The notes under the pieces: generated by a model | What the model saw: the letters and a program-made list of their open reading frames with translations, nothing else | Database searches by the model: none | What the model was told of the DNA's origin: nothing | Assembly: GCA_002840285.1 (NCBI GenBank) | Contig: PHAE01000005.1 | Location: forward strand, 32,102-96,101 | Direction of reading: 5' to 3' | DNA: 64,000 nt | Source: Firmicutes bacterium HGW-Firmicutes-11 | GTDB taxonomy: Bacteria; Bacillota; Clostridia; Peptostreptococcales; Anaerovoracaceae | Program-made: the position numbers and the translations under genes | Shown: in pieces, positions 63,301-64,000 of the stretch | Layout: each line of letters starts with the position of its first letter | Position numbering within the stretch: position 1 is the first letter of the stretch

Positions 63301-63435
63301 ACAGGATATAAGATCGATAAGCTGCTTGATGTTCATATAGTAACGGATGAGGATATCGCCGAACGTGATTCATTTGCGATCAAAATCGATTCGACCGTAG
63401 ACCCGGCCACACCGTTACGATTATTGTCTGAGTAG
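60334..63435 (+). CDS. GAF-like / PPDK-type ATP-grasp / nucleotidyltransferase fusion protein
   Basis: A 1033-residue multi-domain protein. Residues 1-130 resemble the GAF-like sensor found next to histidine kinases (LLERAKELECMYMVDELL; IIMGYITELL near 90). About 300-675 is a PPDK-N ATP-grasp domain: SIGGKGAG near 312, VIRSSALLEDG near 413, and IYLLQCRF near 672. There is no phosphohistidine or PEP-binding domain. A middle region (GPGRWG near 759, FGTHFFQDLVEAG near 801) matches the paralogue at 37746-40364. The last 150 residues are a Pol-beta-type nucleotidyltransferase with LFGSTNSGEAG near 938 and SDIDLL, so GS and the D-x-D metal site are intact. AGGAGG precedes the ATG. Probably a sensor-regulated nucleotidyl or phosphotransfer enzyme linked to gdhA; function unknown. 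Confidence 0.8.
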   Translation: MKYDHSQLLERAKELECMYMVDELLHNKDLTLAAAMKSLTDTIPIGFTIPSACRIKITLWNDVYAADDFSRAEILYRSPIVVMQESVGEIIMGYITELLDVECDILSNEKKMLDTISRLISLLAFDTRRELSQMLEMLRTVDPNMLPRVIEKLRVYLKKTFGAEVDSLFSVIEVAPQQTYGEVNSPMNRPAAVDMDTQLQKIIARATDFLPRGQVHELIGGWIHEERVLAMIKVVDNKDARVSEILDAVRKYTEVTGDNSEKSTTDKWLVAVLAHRFLTNDEKIINLILDNLKISDFIAVLERNIGSHNSRGSIGGKGAGLFIAQQILQHAAVEDPLLREIKTPRTWYLATDQIVDFFNYNNLEELNSYKYNPLYHLRLTYDNLVSKIMNAKLPPRTIQMLHLVLEDMEDVPLVIRSSALLEDGLGIAFSGKYKSLFLSNQGTRQQRLEALITAILEVYSSMFNPDAIQYRREKGLLNFSEEMGVLIQEVVGFKVGKYYMPAFAGVAFSHNQLRWSARINRDDGLVRMVMGLGTRAVDRVTDDYPMLFSLAHPELSVNRTPAEIRHYSPKYIDLINMEDKSFETVTASTFLREEGTRLPELHKYVSVFNENFIENKNAFSLDTKNDDMIITFNHILTATDIPKKLEHIIKALSEKMDAPVEIEFAYDGEDIYLLQCRFQGSNMYAAPAPIPQNLKRQDIVFTANQFISNGLVTGITHVVYVDGKRYDSLSTLEELYAVGEAVGQLGGVLPRHNYILIGPGRWGSRGDIKLGVRVTYSDISNTAALIEIAEKKHSYSPEPSFGTHFFQDLVEAGIVYLPLYPGEKDVIFKESFFRASDNLLGTLLPRFAYLSDVIKVIDVPASYFGRTLSLHMNSDLEQAVAFLTDQEPTSKADLDKKNALSPLWVAKDEQDHWQWRHFMAEQIADSMDMETLGVKGIYLFGSTNSGEAGMGSDIDLLLHIKQQSNSQQQSLKDYLDGWSRALARVNYLQTGYKIDKLLDVHIVTDEDIAERDSFAIKIDSTVDPATPLRLLSE

Positions 63436-63448
63436 CCGTCAGGTAGGA

Positions 63449-63475
63449 AAAGGGCGCCTTTCAGGTGCCCTTTCT
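63449..63475 (+). terminator. Terminator after the fusion gene
   Basis: AAAGGGCGCC (63449-63458) pairs with GGTGCCCTTT (63464-63473) with one G-T pair and loop TTTCA, followed by a short T-rich tract (CTTATT). Confidence 0.75.
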
Positions 63476-63477
63476 TA

Positions 63478-63506
63478 TTGCATATCCTACAGGAGAATGG
63501 TAGAAT
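63478..63506 (+). promoter_or_regulatory. Promoter of hutH
   Basis: TTGCAT at 63478-63483 and TAGAAT at 63501-63506 with a 17-base spacer, about 105 bases ahead of hutH. No HutP-type repeat was recognised in the leader. Confidence 0.5.
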
Positions 63507-63610
63507 AATCACGAACACAAATGGATTTATTTGTAATAATTTACTAATTATCGGAGCACCGAAACAGTGCGGTAGCAGACTAAAGCGACTTGGCGAAGGA
63601 TGGTGTATGT

Positions 63611-64000
63611 ATGACGACCGTAATCATTGAAGAGGGCAACCTGACGATCGATGAATTTCTTTCTGTAACAAGAGGCTATGCGAAGATCGAGGTATCGGAG
63701 CTGGCTAAGAAAAAAATGGAAGAGTCCCGAAAAGTCGTAGATACTTGCGTCAAGGAGGAGAAGGTGGTTTACGGATTGACCACCGGTTTCGGAAAATTCA
63801 GCGATGTTACGATTTCCGAGGAGGATTCGATGGCATTGCAAGAAAACCTGATCATGAGTCATGCCTGCGGAGTGGGAAATCCACTGCCGGAGGAGGTGGT
63901 ACGCGGGATGATGTTGCTGCGGATCAATGCTTTATGTATCGGATACTCAGGGGTTCAGGTGAACACGGTCTTGACTTTGGCTGAGATGCTCAACAAAGGC
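63611..64000 (+). CDS. hutH: Histidine ammonia-lyase (3' end outside window)
   Basis: First enzyme of histidine degradation, converting histidine to urocanate and ammonia with an MIO cofactor. The N-terminal 130 residues fit the family: VVYGLTTGFGKFSDV near 52, QENLIMSHACGVG near 76 and RINALCIGYSGV near 103. The MIO triad Ala-Ser-Gly would lie beyond the window. ATG 63611 is chosen with GAAGGA upstream (another ATG at 63607 is out of frame). It implies a histidine-fermenting life style. Confidence 0.9.
   Translation, partial: MTTVIIEEGNLTIDEFLSVTRGYAKIEVSELAKKKMEESRKVVDTCVKEEKVVYGLTTGFGKFSDVTISEEDSMALQENLIMSHACGVGNPLPEEVVRGMMLLRINALCIGYSGVQVNTVLTLAEMLNKG

Overview
The window looks like a chromosomal segment of a Gram-positive bacterium of the Clostridia type. 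The evidence is indirect: a T-box leader in front of thrS, a CIRCE (HrcA) operator in front of clpB, a YtrA-type GntR/ABC operon, PlsY, amino-acid catabolic genes (hutH, glutamate dehydrogenase, threonine dehydratase, Orn/Lys/Arg decarboxylase), RNY-like promoters of the TTGACA/TATAAT type and frequent GTG/TTG starts. By eye the GC content is moderate. No rRNA, phage integrase, transposase or CRISPR array was seen. The species cannot be named from the sequence alone.

Layout. 1-4221 is the end of a Tad-like (type IVc pilus) operon: a CpaF-family ATPase cut by the window edge, TadB- and TadC-like membrane proteins, then a run of very small pilin-like genes. 4240-8464 holds an acyltransferase-like membrane protein, a GDSL esterase, T-box-thrS and two small genes. 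8582-11985 (minus) is a YtrA-like repressor/ABC transporter operon. 12021-24892 is core metabolism: sppA, der-plsY-gpsA-decarboxylase, threonine dehydratase, miaB, purB-purA, trxA-cls. 25059-29758 carries glyA, an M50 protease and CIRCE-clpB. 29832-36271 has aroB and, divergently, a five-gene operon (DUF975 membrane protein, PLP racemase, ATP-grasp ligase, Asp/Glu-type racemase, MurE-like ligase) that looks like a D-amino-acid/cell-wall pathway. Convergent to it are a hypothetical acidic protein, murI and a large RecA/KaiC-like plus PPDK-type ATP-grasp fusion.

40483-47305 is a packed plus-strand run (pepF, nadK, rlu, rarD, a YkvI-like transporter, an MBL hydrolase, an Smr-domain protein), followed by a minus-strand secreted GH18 protein. 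49171-56051 is another packed run joining rmuC, a phosphoesterase, nucleoside salvage (deoB, pdp) and molybdenum-cofactor genes (mogA, moaA, moaC, MOSC). After an M29 aminopeptidase and a lipid kinase comes tRNA-Ser(CGA). The last 31 bases of this tRNA and its flank recur 282 bp downstream, inside a hairpin-rich non-coding stretch. Beyond it lie gdhA and a 1033-residue GAF-like/PPDK-ATP-grasp/nucleotidyltransferase fusion, then the start of hutH.

Most interesting: (1) the racemase/ATP-grasp/racemase/MurE-like operon, whose MurE-like ligase has an unusual substrate-specificity motif; (2) two distant paralogues of a PPDK-N ATP-grasp protein without phosphohistidine or PEP-binding domains, one fused to a KaiC-like domain lacking a P-loop, the other to a nucleotidyltransferase and placed behind gdhA next to a duplicated tRNA 3' end; (3) the Tad-like operon with an aberrant Walker A ATPase and three tandem tiny genes with near-identical N-termini.
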